A stretch of DNA of 64,000 nucleotides, taken from assembly GCA_964384345.1 (NCBI GenBank), contig CAYLKD010000005.1, positions 9,776 to 73,775 of the forward strand. The letters run 5' to 3'. This stretch comes from JASLCR01 sp964384345 (GTDB lineage Bacteria; Patescibacteriota; Saccharimonadia; Saccharimonadales; Saccharimonadaceae). Of the stretch, positions 1-9,642 are shown one piece after another. The notes below the pieces were generated by a model, which saw nothing but the letters and a program-made list of their open reading frames with translations, was not told where the DNA came from and did not search any database. Each line of letters begins with the position of its first letter. Position 1 is the first letter of the stretch. A program made the translations under genes and the position numbers.

Positions 1-1
1 C

Positions 2-1273
2 AAGATTGCGACTATCTTTAGCTACGGAGCCAATGAAGCCGACGACGAGCTCGATGGCGTCGAGGACGAAAACTCAGACAACACTGAAGGCCTAGACAAG
101 ACCTCTCGCGATTTCTTAGACGAAGCAATCAAAGATTACAACCGAATGTTCGGCACAAACTACGACACGTCGTCTGATAAATTCCAGAACTACTACAAAG
201 ATGTGTCATTACGAATGAAGAACCGCGAGATTGATCTACTCATTGTGGTTAACATGTTCCTGACTGGCTTCGATGCAACAACATTAAATACACTCTGGGT
301 CGACAAGAATTTGCGCATGCACGGACTGTTGCAGGCGTACTCACGTACAAACCGCATCCTTAACTCCATTAAAACATTCGGAAACATCGTTACATTCCGC
401 AACCTTGAAAAAGCAACAAACGATGCGCTTTCACTATTTGGCGACAAAGAAGCCAGTGGTATCGTGCTGCTCAAATCTTTCCGGGAGTACTACGACGGGT
501 ACGAAGCAGATAGCAAACAGGTACGCGGATATGCCGAGCTGATCAATGAACTCATGGAGCGATTCCCGGTCGGTGAACCGATCATCGGTGAGCAGAACAA
601 AAAGGATTTCATCAAGCTGTACGGTGCAATTCTAAAAGTACGAAATATACTTTCAACTTTTGATGACTTTGCTGGCCTCGAGATTCTCTCTGAGCGTGAC
701 GTACAGGATTATCACAGCATGTACATTAACTTCTACGACGAATTTCGTAAGGTAGATGAGAGCGACAAAGAAAACATCAATGATGACATTGTTTTTGAAA
801 TGGAGCTCATCAAACAGGTCGAGATCAACATTGACTATATTCTTGAACTGATCCGCAAATACCACGCAAGCAACCAAGAAGATAAAGAACTGCTAATTGA
901 TATTAATAAGGCTATCGATTCAAGCGTTGAACTGCGCAACAAGAAAGAACTCATCGAACAGTTCATTAATAGCGTTAACGCCAATTCCTCAGTTGACGAT
1001 GACTGGCGATCGTTTGTTGATGCAAAGAAAATTGAAGAGCTCGACAAGATTATCACAGACGAGAATCTTGATCGTGACGAAACCTACAAATTCATCGAAA
1101 GTGCTTTCCGTGACGGTAACGTTCAAACAAGCGGAACAGCAATCACAAAAATCATGCCACCAGTATCCCGCTTCAGCCCCGACCAAAGCCGTGGTAAAAA
1201 GCGTGAAACCGTATTGGATAAGCTAGCCTCATTCTTTAACAAGTTCTTCGACATTTCGAACGGCAGGCTGTAA
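2..1273 (+). CDS. hsdR: Type I restriction endonuclease subunit R, C-terminal part (5' end outside window)
   Basis: The reading frame is already open at base 2, so only the C-terminal 423 or so residues are present. HsdR is the ATP-dependent translocase/nuclease subunit of type I restriction-modification complexes. The text shows the end of the helicase module: ATIFSYGAN, then NREIDLLIVVNMFLTGFD and AYSRTNRILNS, which correspond to helicase motifs V and VI of HsdR. A long charged helical C-terminal region follows, which in the family contacts the HsdM/HsdS methylase. The hsdM and hsdS partners are not visible and would lie upstream. The gene ends 9 bp before the ABC-3C operon, so the two defence modules may be co-transcribed. 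Family call is confident; completeness of the system cannot be judged. Confidence 0.9.
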   Translation, partial: KIATIFSYGANEADDELDGVEDENSDNTEGLDKTSRDFLDEAIKDYNRMFGTNYDTSSDKFQNYYKDVSLRMKNREIDLLIVVNMFLTGFDATTLNTLWVDKNLRMHGLLQAYSRTNRILNSIKTFGNIVTFRNLEKATNDALSLFGDKEASGIVLLKSFREYYDGYEADSKQVRGYAELINELMERFPVGEPIIGEQNKKDFIKLYGAILKVRNILSTFDDFAGLEILSERDVQDYHSMYINFYDEFRKVDESDKENINDDIVFEMELIKQVEINIDYILELIRKYHASNQEDKELLIDINKAIDSSVELRNKKELIEQFINSVNANSSVDDDWRSFVDAKKIEELDKIITDENLDRDETYKFIESAFRDGNVQTSGTAITKIMPPVSRFSPDQSRGKKRETVLDKLASFFNKFFDISNGRL

Positions 1274-1282
1274 GAAGAGACC

Positions 1283-2581
1283 ATGACGGTTAACGGAGCT
1301 ACATCTACATGGAGTGGATACAACCACCAAGGTAAGGTTGGTTTATTGGTTGCGCTGCGTGAAATCAACAGGCTAATGGTAGAAAACAGCGAACTGAATA
1401 TCGATGAAAAGCTCGAACTCCTGGCAAAATGGTACGTCGCGTTTGAATCTAGCCGTGAGGATTTTGATATTTACACCAAATCAGATGACGTGGTCATACC
1501 GTATTCCCGTCATCAGGTTAAAGCAAAGACAAGCGGCGTAAATGAATCGGACTACGCCAAAGTCTTAAAGCCCCGAACTAAGAATAATGAAGATGGTACC
1601 ATCACGGTCACTGATGGTTTTGATTGTACTGGTGTTGGCGAAGACAGCAGATACCTACACGTAATTCGAGATATTAATTTAACAGGCTGGAGCAATCCCT
1701 ACTGCGTTCAGTTGTATGAATATCCGTCGCTTCACGGCGCAGCGGCAAAGTCATATTGTGACTTTTCGTCAGTTGATGCGGATGACGATGAAGTGATACA
1801 GATGGGTCTGCAGCAGCTCGGAAGCTTATTCGACACCAAAACAGACATTGAGAGAAAGATCATCTGGAAAGACTTGCAGTATCAACTGTCAGTTCTGATT
1901 GCGCGAGGCCACAGGGACGGAACCATAGCCGAGTTGTCATTCAAGGAGTTATACCAAGCTTCTCTATGTAGTGAAATTTCGGGATATGATTCAGACCGAT
2001 TCCAAAGATCCATCCTGGAGTACTGGGATGACTACCTTGAGGAAAACAAAGATAATGCCTCATTCACCGATGAAATGTATGCGCGCGCAAACAAGTATGT
2101 TCAGAATCTAACTTGTTTACAGGCCGATGACTTACTGCGTGTCGTCAGACTTATGCACCCAAATGAGAGTGCGGGAAACAGAAATCTCAATAAGGACGGC
2201 CTAAAGCAGGTTGTATTAAAAGTCATTAGTGAAGTCACTCAACAATTAGAAGACGCAGAGTACATCAAGCTTGATAGTCCAAGTTCTTCACTTATCTTAA
2301 CAACGATCACAAACCTTACCGAGGAAGATGCCGGGTCTTCCAGGGTTGCTGCTAACCGAATCATTAAGACAATATCCGAAGAGGGAGATGTGGCTTCATT
2401 GTTCACTCGGAGCAAGATAATCAACAAATCTTTAAACTCTCCATTCTTGGGCCTGGCCGACGTAGATCCGGAGACTGGTAAAATTGCCGGTAAGGATTAC
2501 GAAGACATTTCGACGTATGCACCTCTTGAGTTTATATCTGCTGACAACGCTGTAGTTGAACTGAACCAGGGTGCTGTATGA
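1283..2581 (+). CDS. ABC-three-component (ABC-3C) system effector with REase-like N-terminal domain
   Basis: First gene of a three-gene operon (4-bp overlap with the next). The N-terminus has the pattern WSGYNHQGKVGL (W10, Q16), then E55, D60/D62 and HQVKAK with Q78 and K80. This E...D...QxK layout is what is seen in restriction-endonuclease-fold effectors of the Cap4/DUF4297 kind that start with a GxxxQ helix. The rest (about residues 110-432) is helical and probably forms the ABC-3C-specific C-terminal domain that binds the partners. Known context: ABC-3C loci pair an SMC/Rad50-like ATPase, a small middle component and a toxic effector, and are proposed conflict or antiphage systems. That this protein cuts DNA is inference from the motif. 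Confidence 0.72.
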   Translation: MTVNGATSTWSGYNHQGKVGLLVALREINRLMVENSELNIDEKLELLAKWYVAFESSREDFDIYTKSDDVVIPYSRHQVKAKTSGVNESDYAKVLKPRTKNNEDGTITVTDGFDCTGVGEDSRYLHVIRDINLTGWSNPYCVQLYEYPSLHGAAAKSYCDFSSVDADDDEVIQMGLQQLGSLFDTKTDIERKIIWKDLQYQLSVLIARGHRDGTIAELSFKELYQASLCSEISGYDSDRFQRSILEYWDDYLEENKDNASFTDEMYARANKYVQNLTCLQADDLLRVVRLMHPNESAGNRNLNKDGLKQVVLKVISEVTQQLEDAEYIKLDSPSSSLILTTITNLTEEDAGSSRVAANRIIKTISEEGDVASLFTRSKIINKSLNSPFLGLADVDPETGKIAGKDYEDISTYAPLEFISADNAVVELNQGAV

Positions 2582-3318
2582 TGCAGGAAATAGTCTCTAG
2601 GGCAACACGCACCAATGGCTATGAGCAATTAAGCCTTCAGGTAGAGCACGTTTCAGCCTTTAGGTCACCTAGGTTTAAGGATGTACTCCTAGTTGCAAAC
2701 TACAGTTCCGATGAGCTTATTCACTTCGATGACTGCGCGACCACAACTGAAGTTATGGATGCCTATGACGAAGTATGCAAAATATATCCCGACGCCCTAA
2801 GAAGTACTTCGCTCGTAATTTGTCACAAAGTCTCGGACGTAGGCGAACGTGATATTGCGAAGAATACCATTCTTAAGATCGAAGAAAACTCCTTCGGTCT
2901 CAGAAAATTTATAGTGAGCTACACGGATACTTCTATAGCCGAGCTCCTGAAAATTGAAGAAACTGAACTCGTCAGTCAACTACACGCAAAGGTTGAATCT
3001 GGCTTTGGCGCTTTTATCGACTCAAGGGTTGTCAGCTCCATCGAAGAGTACGATATTGTGCTCCAGCTTTTTATTAAACTTCCATTCATGAAGATGCAAA
3101 GCTCGCGAGCAAAGACGGAACTTACACCTCTGCCCGATTTCCTGACTGATAAACTTTCAAAACACTCATCGATATTAGGTTTAGCGCGAAGACAGAGTGC
3201 GGACGAAGACGTGTACGATATATTTCAACAGAATAATAATTTGGATCTTGAGATAGATAATCTGCTCCAAGATCCCGATATAGATCTCGTACTCAATTCA
3301 ACTAAAGGGCAAGAATGA
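2578..3318 (+). CDS. ABC-3C system middle component
   Basis: A 246-aa protein whose ATG overlaps the stop of the effector gene (ATGA) and whose own stop overlaps the start of the ATPase gene, so the three are translationally coupled. No catalytic motif, signal peptide or membrane segment is visible. Size, position and coupling fit the middle component of ABC-three-component systems, a scaffold thought to link the ATPase to the effector. The assignment rests mainly on the neighbours; the sequence alone would be called hypothetical. Confidence 0.6.
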   Translation: MMQEIVSRATRTNGYEQLSLQVEHVSAFRSPRFKDVLLVANYSSDELIHFDDCATTTEVMDAYDEVCKIYPDALRSTSLVICHKVSDVGERDIAKNTILKIEENSFGLRKFIVSYTDTSIAELLKIEETELVSQLHAKVESGFGAFIDSRVVSSIEEYDIVLQLFIKLPFMKMQSSRAKTELTPLPDFLTDKLSKHSSILGLARRQSADEDVYDIFQQNNNLDLEIDNLLQDPDIDLVLNSTKGQE

Positions 3319-5924
3319 TGTTGAGATTATTGAATCTAACAATAACTGATTTCAAGGGCGTAGAGGGAACGTTTAATATCAGTTTTGATTCAGAGGTTGT
3401 TTTTCTGAATGGCCCGAATGGTTACGGTAAGACGACTATCTATGATGCTATTGAACTGTGTATGACTGGTATGATTGGGCGAATAGAAGAAAGGCGATCC
3501 TCAGAGAACGCCAATAAGAGGCATCAAGGTTCGGTACTTCACAATAAACCATCAAAAGACATCATCATTATCCTCGAGTTGAAAAAGGATGAAGCGACAA
3601 GAGCTGTAAAGGTCACGTATCCAAAGCCTACGGCCGCACATCAACTGGTCGACTGGTCTAACCTTGTTACTGAATTATTGGATGAAGAAGGTTCAGTGAT
3701 CGGCGCTCGAAAAGAGGTAGGAGAGTTACTTGGTATAGATGGTGATAACTACAGACTATTCACCTACCTCCAGCAAGCAGATAATACCTACTTTCTGAAA
3801 AGGGCGCAAAAGGATAGGCATAACTTGCTCAGCCCATTACTTGATTCTAGCGGAAAATACAGTGACGAACTTTCGGACATCGATAAGTACAAGAAAAAAC
3901 TCAATTCATATAAGTCGCACCTAGATACCCAACTTAAAAGCTTTGATATCGACGATGTTTCAAAAACAGATGATGTAGTTGCTTATGAGAAACTCATCGA
4001 TGGAGACGAGGTATATGAATATGATACCAAGGAACCCTTTGATGGTTACGAGATTGAAGCCGCAAAAACTCAATACAAGAAGATAGTCGCTGAACTTAAC
4101 CGTGTCAGTGAGTTGTTGGATGAATTCAATCCGGATGAATACATTAAGTCTGAGAAACTAAACTTTTTAAATGCTAGGTCTGATGATAAGAGCTTTTGCA
4201 GGTACATTGCCTCTAGAAATATTATAAGCAACCAAAGTTTAATCGACGACGCGGCTAGATATCTTAAGGTAAATGCATATGTCCAGGACGCTGATAAGGT
4301 CAAAAAATATGTGCTACGGAGGGTTCTTGATAAAGATTCATACGAAAAGACAAAGTTAATAGCTGATCAGTACGCTAAAAATAATCGTGCATTATACGAT
4401 GGTAATGGTGAGCTCCAGCCAGTACATAAAATCATGACTTATATCAGTCTTGAGCAAAATGGCTTTTCGGAAAACGACAGAGCTACTGCAAAGAAGTTTC
4501 TAGAAGAGTATAGCCCCTTGGCAAATGCTACAGACGCATATGGTAAGGTAATTGCCGAGCTTCAGCGTAGCCGACGTGATTTAATGACACAATTTGAAGC
4601 AGCCTTGACTCATAAACACCAGGATTCCAGTAAATGTCCACTTTGTGGGTCAAGTTGGGCAGATAGTACACAGCTTCTCGAATCTATCAATAAAGAGACT
4701 GAGGTAATTCAGGGGTTACTAACATCACAATCCAAGCAGCTTGCTACTCTTGAAGACAAAATTAAGTCAGAGTACCTAGATCAATTGAAAACGCTCAACG
4801 AAGGCCTCAAGACGGAGGCGACTAGATTTGAAGCATATAGATCTATCGGGGTGTTGAATGAGAACGACATAGAGGCTAATCTCTTAATCGATAAAGCGTT
4901 CCCGCTACTCCAAAATACGAGTGGGGTTACGAGCGGCGGTAGCGAGGCTGAAACGGCCAATTCCACACGCCTATTGAAAGAATATGTATCTAAGGAGCTA
5001 TCGGAGAACGCAGTAAAGGTAGCCGATTCTATAGTTTCGTTAAGTACCAAAGATTACTCAAAATACATAGATGCAGTACAACGCCTAGATATCAAAATAG
5101 ACGATGTGCATTTGTTGCCGGGCACATCTCTTCCTTCGCCAGAAGAGTTTATTAAGGCACCGAATGGCATTATAGAAATATTCGAAAGTACGGCAAAGCT
5201 CATAGTAATTAAGCCCGAACAAGCAACGCCAGAACATGCATCGCTCTACAAGGAATTATTTGGCTCAAACAAGCAAAAGTTTCAAAACGCAAAAAACTCT
5301 ATAAAAAATAAGTACAAGTATATTGACCAAAAATTCGGTAATACGTATCTACATAAAAAGAAATTAATCGAACTCAGGCATGAGAAGATCAAGGGCTTGA
5401 TTGGTAAAGTAGCCGACCTCCAAACTGACTACCGCAATGCCCTCAAGGAATACCAACACAACATTACGAAGAATATCCAACTTCCTTTTTATATTTATTC
5501 GGCGAAAATTCTCCAAAATAGCCCTCAGTGCCAGGGAGTCTTCATGTTCGTCCAGAAAGATACAGGAACCGTTGTGTTCACCCCGGAGCGTGGAGCTACT
5601 CATGATGTTATCCACCAACTCAGCTCGGGGCAACTTGTGGTTGTTTCGATGGCCTTCTATTTGGCTATCAATGCCGTATTCAGCGAACAGTCAACAGGAT
5701 TAATGGCGATAGACGACCCGATTCAAGATCTCGACTCATTGAACGTGCATTCCTTGGTTGAATTAATGAGGCGAGAATTTGTTGGTAAGTATCAGCTCAT
5801 AATGTCAGCACATAGTGAGCTAGACGTGAACTATATGAAATATAAGTTTGGGGTTGCATACGAAGGTAAGCCGATCATTGATATAAATGTACAAGAAACA
5901 TTCTTTAAGGCCCAGTTGGGTTAG
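3315..5924 (+). CDS. SMC/Rad50-like ABC ATPase of ABC-3C system
   Basis: An 869-aa ABC ATPase with the head split by a long coiled-coil arm, as in SMC/Rad50/RecN proteins. Walker A is NGPNGYGKTT near residue 33. A hook-like CPLCGSSW motif sits about halfway (near residue 440), as in Rad50 zinc hooks, though only one CxxC is seen per chain. The signature-like LSSGQLVVVSMA, Walker B AIDDPIQDLD and an H-loop (MSAHSELD) follow near the C-terminus. The protein probably senses or clamps DNA and controls the nuclease-like effector encoded two genes upstream. The two ATGs at 3315 and 3318 are equally possible starts. Confident as an SMC-like ATPase; the ABC-3C role comes from the gene order. Confidence 0.82.
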   Translation: MMLRLLNLTITDFKGVEGTFNISFDSEVVFLNGPNGYGKTTIYDAIELCMTGMIGRIEERRSSENANKRHQGSVLHNKPSKDIIIILELKKDEATRAVKVTYPKPTAAHQLVDWSNLVTELLDEEGSVIGARKEVGELLGIDGDNYRLFTYLQQADNTYFLKRAQKDRHNLLSPLLDSSGKYSDELSDIDKYKKKLNSYKSHLDTQLKSFDIDDVSKTDDVVAYEKLIDGDEVYEYDTKEPFDGYEIEAAKTQYKKIVAELNRVSELLDEFNPDEYIKSEKLNFLNARSDDKSFCRYIASRNIISNQSLIDDAARYLKVNAYVQDADKVKKYVLRRVLDKDSYEKTKLIADQYAKNNRALYDGNGELQPVHKIMTYISLEQNGFSENDRATAKKFLEEYSPLANATDAYGKVIAELQRSRRDLMTQFEAALTHKHQDSSKCPLCGSSWADSTQLLESINKETEVIQGLLTSQSKQLATLEDKIKSEYLDQLKTLNEGLKTEATRFEAYRSIGVLNENDIEANLLIDKAFPLLQNTSGVTSGGSEAETANSTRLLKEYVSKELSENAVKVADSIVSLSTKDYSKYIDAVQRLDIKIDDVHLLPGTSLPSPEEFIKAPNGIIEIFESTAKLIVIKPEQATPEHASLYKELFGSNKQKFQNAKNSIKNKYKYIDQKFGNTYLHKKKLIELRHEKIKGLIGKVADLQTDYRNALKEYQHNITKNIQLPFYIYSAKILQNSPQCQGVFMFVQKDTGTVVFTPERGATHDVIHQLSSGQLVVVSMAFYLAINAVFSEQSTGLMAIDDPIQDLDSLNVHSLVELMRREFVGKYQLIMSAHSELDVNYMKYKFGVAYEGKPIIDINVQETFFKAQLG

Positions 5925-5932
5925 GAGTTGAT

Positions 5933-7150
5933 ATGAATGAGATTATTTGTCCACACTGCAAAAAAGCATTTAAGGTTGACGAGGCTGGTTTTTCCGATAT
6001 CCTCAAGCAAGTTCGCGATCATGAGTTCGAAAAAGAACTTCACGAGCGCTTGGCGCTAGCGCAGAGGGATAAAGAAAGTGCTGTGAAGCTTGCGGAAGCC
6101 AATACGAAGAATGAACTGCAGGCTGACGTAGCTAAAAAAGATGCGTTGATAGCTGAATTAAAGGCTGCTAAGGATATGGAGATTGCTAAGCTTCAAGCTA
6201 AAGTTGAATCTGCCGAGACAGAGAAGAAACTTGCCGTCACGGAGGCTGTAAACGTAGTCGAAAAGCAGCGCGACGAACTTGCTGGTGAACTAAAAGGCAA
6301 AGATACTGAGAAGCAGCTTCTGGAATCATCTCTGAAAGAAGCGTACGAGGGCAAGCTAAAGTCTAAAGATGAAATGATCGCTTACTACAAAGACATGAAA
6401 GCAAAACTTTCTACCAAGATGGTTGGTGAAACACTAGAACAGCACTGTGAAACAGAGTTTAATAAACTTCGTGCAACAGCATTCCCGAATGCCTACTTCG
6501 AAAAGGATAACGATTCAAAAACCGGCAGTAAGGGTGACTATATCTATCGAGAAGCGGATGAGGCCGGAAACGAAATTATCTCAATCATGTTCGAAATGAA
6601 AAATGAGGGTGACGAGACTGCAACTAAGCACAAGAATGAAGACTTTCTGCGTGAACTCGACAAAGATCGTGTTGAGAAAAAGTGCGAGTATGCCGTCCTT
6701 GTGAGTTTACTCGAAGCCGATAGCGAGCTATACAACTCTGGTATCGTGGATGTTTCGCATAAGTACCCAAAAATGTACGTCATACGTCCACAGTTCTTTA
6801 TTCCTATGATAACCCTACTACGTAATGCTGCCCTCAACTCACTCAAGTACAAATCTGAGTTGGCGCTCGTGAAAGCACAGAACGTAGACATCACTCACTT
6901 CGAGGATAATATCGCTGAATTCAAAGAAGGCTTTGCAAGGAACTATGATCTTGCGAGCCGTAAGTTCAAGACTGCCATCGACGAAATAGACAAGACGATC
7001 GACCATCTGCAAAAGACTAAAGATGCCCTGCTTTCTTCCGAGAACAATCTCCGTTTGGCTAATAACAAAGCCGAAGACCTGACGATCAAACGCCTGACCC
7101 GCGGTAACCCGACTATGGCAGAGAAGTTTTCCGAGTTAAACGATAATTAG
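5933..7150 (+). CDS. DUF2130 family protein
   Basis: A 405-aa protein starting with a zinc-ribbon-like CPHC, then a long coiled coil rich in Lys, Glu and Ala (about residues 25-160), and the DUF2130 core (about 165-320). In the core I see D202 in SKGDYIY and an E221-x-K223 in FEMKNE, the spacing of a PD-(D/E)xK nuclease site. A second coiled coil ends the protein. The family has no settled function that I know of; a nuclease role is inference. It lies 9 bp after the ABC-3C ATPase on the same strand, so it may be part of the same defence operon. It converges with, and overlaps by 4 bp, the minus-strand gene that follows. Confidence 0.8.
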   Translation: MNEIICPHCKKAFKVDEAGFSDILKQVRDHEFEKELHERLALAQRDKESAVKLAEANTKNELQADVAKKDALIAELKAAKDMEIAKLQAKVESAETEKKLAVTEAVNVVEKQRDELAGELKGKDTEKQLLESSLKEAYEGKLKSKDEMIAYYKDMKAKLSTKMVGETLEQHCETEFNKLRATAFPNAYFEKDNDSKTGSKGDYIYREADEAGNEIISIMFEMKNEGDETATKHKNEDFLRELDKDRVEKKCEYAVLVSLLEADSELYNSGIVDVSHKYPKMYVIRPQFFIPMITLLRNAALNSLKYKSELALVKAQNVDITHFEDNIAEFKEGFARNYDLASRKFKTAIDEIDKTIDHLQKTKDALLSSENNLRLANNKAEDLTIKRLTRGNPTMAEKFSELNDN

Positions 7151-9519
7151 AGCACGATAGTTTCGCCGCTCATGGGCTCCTGCGTCTCGATACCAGAAAT
7201 CCGGCAGTAGAAATTGTAAGCAGAGAGATTGGATATCTCACCCTTTTCAATGTAGGGTTCAAAGAGTGGCAGCAGGAGCTCCTCATCCTTAGGGCTGCCC
7301 GTACGGAATCCAACGACTGTGCCAACATTGGCCAGAATGATATTCACTAGTTTTTGGTCATCTTGTTGTTGAGTGCTTTGCTCGGCCATCGTCAGGAAGA
7401 CTTTGTACTTCCTGGCCTCGCTGAGCATTTGCGTGAAGGATAGAGTCGCAAAGTTCTGGAACTCATCAACGTAGAGATAGAATGACTTGCGGTCTGCTTG
7501 TTTCTTTTCGGATCGTTTCAGCGCGGCGAGCTGTAGCTTGGCTAGGATCGTTATACCGAACAACATGGACGTGTCCTCCCCAAGGCGACCTTTAGAGAAG
7601 TTGCAGATCAAGATTTTACCATCCAATATTTCATCAAAGCTAATAGTAGACTTTTCCTGTTCTAGCATTGCGCGAGCACTTGCAGAAAACAGGAAGCGTC
7701 CGATCTTGGCGGTAATACCTGCAGCCATTTTAACTTTCTGCATACTGCCGGCCTTGCCGAGCTCGTTCTTCCAGAAGGCTTTTAGATCCTCGTCCTCCAG
7801 ATTCTTTATAGCTGTCTTTGCATATTTACCATCATTCAATAGACGGAAGATCGTAAACAGTGTTGGTTTTTCCAGTGTGAGCGCTGTCTGGATTGTATTG
7901 CGGAGGATGTATTCAATGCGGTGGCCACCGCTGTCATCTTCTGAAAATATCTTGCGCATAACAGATATGACTGACTCTGTGACACGGTCTTTCTCTCGCA
8001 GCAGGTCGTTTCCTTCGAGCCCGTCAGGCAACTCGAGCAGATTGACGCCGATTGGATGGTCGAGATCATCTGGGTTTAGGTAGATAAGGTCTTTCTGCCT
8101 ATTCTCTGGGATATATTCCAGTAATTCCTCGGCAAGATCACCGTGAGGGTCGACGATAGCCAGACCTTTGCCGTTACGGATATCCTGGATGATCTGGTAT
8201 TTGAGCATAGTTGTCTTGCCGCTGCCTGTTCCGCCAACAACAAACATATGTCGTTCGCGCTCTTGCCGGGTAAGTCCTATAGGCGTTTCTGAACCGTGAT
8301 GCTTGTTGGTGCCAATGACTACATCAAATTCGTCATCAGTCCTCATGCTGATCGGCGCTGGTAAGGTGCGGCTATGAGAACGCACCATGCCCTCTGTCTT
8401 GATGACTCCATGCGGGAAGTGAAATAATGCCGCAAGCTCACTAGCGCTCATCACGGAGCTATTGAACGAGAAGATCGATGATAGTCGCCGGGTAAACATA
8501 TGGTTACGGTAGCCCTGAAACCACTCGCTGAAGCGGGCTTTGCGCAACGTAAGATATTGGAAGCCTGTGGTGTTCAGTGGCTCAAGTGACGATATAAAAT
8601 CACTCACAAGCTTCTCTGTGCGTTCGGGTGAGCGCACGGCAAATCTAATATCTGTTTGCAGTAGTGGCTGTTCGAGCTTGGCCGCAACTTCTGCGTACAT
8701 TCTTTCCTCTAGCTGCGTAAGTTCCTTCTCTTCCTTCTCTGCGAAGAGACTAGGGACCCACAGGACAAGCGCTACTGCGACGCCAACTTGCCAGCTATGC
8801 GTGAATAGTCCAACGATGAGTGATGGTATCCAAACCCAGGCGTATGCCATGGTGTAGTATCGAAGCTTACCGTCAATTTTTGCCTTACCCTTACCGAGCA
8901 ATTGATTATAGATCCGCATCGCTTTCTTAGAAGAATATCTTCGCATGACAAGCTGCAAGGTGACTTTTTCGGTGTCCTTAAGCTGTGTCATGGAACCTGC
9001 GATGAATGCAATTGGATCAGTATTAGCTAGGTCCTCTTGCGGCTTGAGTGGGTACGCAAAATGTCTTGACTGTGTAACAGTGAATATACTTGGGTTGCGA
9101 TCGTTTTCTAGACTTAGTTGCTTAAACTTGAGTTCAGGTAAGTACGATGCAAGGTGTTTTTGGATACTATCGATTTCTTGCTCTGGTGCAACGATGCAAT
9201 ACCGAATACCGTCTTTTCTGCTACCGGTAATCTCTAGAGAAACCGCGTCATATTTTCCGAGTTGCTGTTGCAGAACAGATATGAGGTTTTGGGTACTTCC
9301 AGGATGTACCTCTGATCTCTTCGGCGGAATAATTTCAAGAGTGGCTAACTGGCTGCTTCTGAATAATGCACGAATGTTTGCCACTATGGCTAGGATAGGA
9401 CTAACTACAATTCTCCACAGAATGATCGCAATTATTGCTATGAGGACGCTGTTAACAACCGCCTCGAATGGAGTGTCTCCAAAGATCTTAACGAGTAGTG
9501 ATGGTTGCTGCGTATCCAT
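7147..9519 (-). CDS. VirD4/TraG-like type IV coupling ATPase
   Basis: A 790-aa membrane-anchored ATPase. One hydrophobic segment lies near residues 22-42 and a pair near 225-258, followed by a cytoplasmic motor. Walker A is GGTGSGKT (429-436), then IVDPHGDLAEELL and Walker B YLYVDEFQNF. Proteins with this TrwB/TraD-type AAD-binding fold bring DNA or protein substrates to type IV secretion channels. It is divergent from the serine recombinase next to it, which suggests an integrated mobile element. No other secretion gene lies nearby; the secretion cluster at 55.9-64 kb is far away and more G+C-rich, so a partnership between the two cannot be assumed. The start was chosen at the first ATG of the frame. 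Confidence 0.82.
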   Translation of the reverse strand: MDTQQPSLLVKIFGDTPFEAVVNSVLIAIIAIILWRIVVSPILAIVANIRALFRSSQLATLEIIPPKRSEVHPGSTQNLISVLQQQLGKYDAVSLEITGSRKDGIRYCIVAPEQEIDSIQKHLASYLPELKFKQLSLENDRNPSIFTVTQSRHFAYPLKPQEDLANTDPIAFIAGSMTQLKDTEKVTLQLVMRRYSSKKAMRIYNQLLGKGKAKIDGKLRYYTMAYAWVWIPSLIVGLFTHSWQVGVAVALVLWVPSLFAEKEEKELTQLEERMYAEVAAKLEQPLLQTDIRFAVRSPERTEKLVSDFISSLEPLNTTGFQYLTLRKARFSEWFQGYRNHMFTRRLSSIFSFNSSVMSASELAALFHFPHGVIKTEGMVRSHSRTLPAPISMRTDDEFDVVIGTNKHHGSETPIGLTRQERERHMFVVGGTGSGKTTMLKYQIIQDIRNGKGLAIVDPHGDLAEELLEYIPENRQKDLIYLNPDDLDHPIGVNLLELPDGLEGNDLLREKDRVTESVISVMRKIFSEDDSGGHRIEYILRNTIQTALTLEKPTLFTIFRLLNDGKYAKTAIKNLEDEDLKAFWKNELGKAGSMQKVKMAAGITAKIGRFLFSASARAMLEQEKSTISFDEILDGKILICNFSKGRLGEDTSMLFGITILAKLQLAALKRSEKKQADRKSFYLYVDEFQNFATLSFTQMLSEARKYKVFLTMAEQSTQQQDDQKLVNIILANVGTVVGFRTGSPKDEELLLPLFEPYIEKGEISNLSAYNFYCRISGIETQEPMSGETIVL

Positions 9520-9642
9520 GCGTCTCCCGGTGTCAGTAAGTCCCTGACTATTCCTATAGTAACTGTTTGTCCACCGCTGGCAAAGGCCTTTGTTTCTGGA
9601 GGATAATTGTTATGGACGGTAACTAAGGTTGAAGGAGGAATG

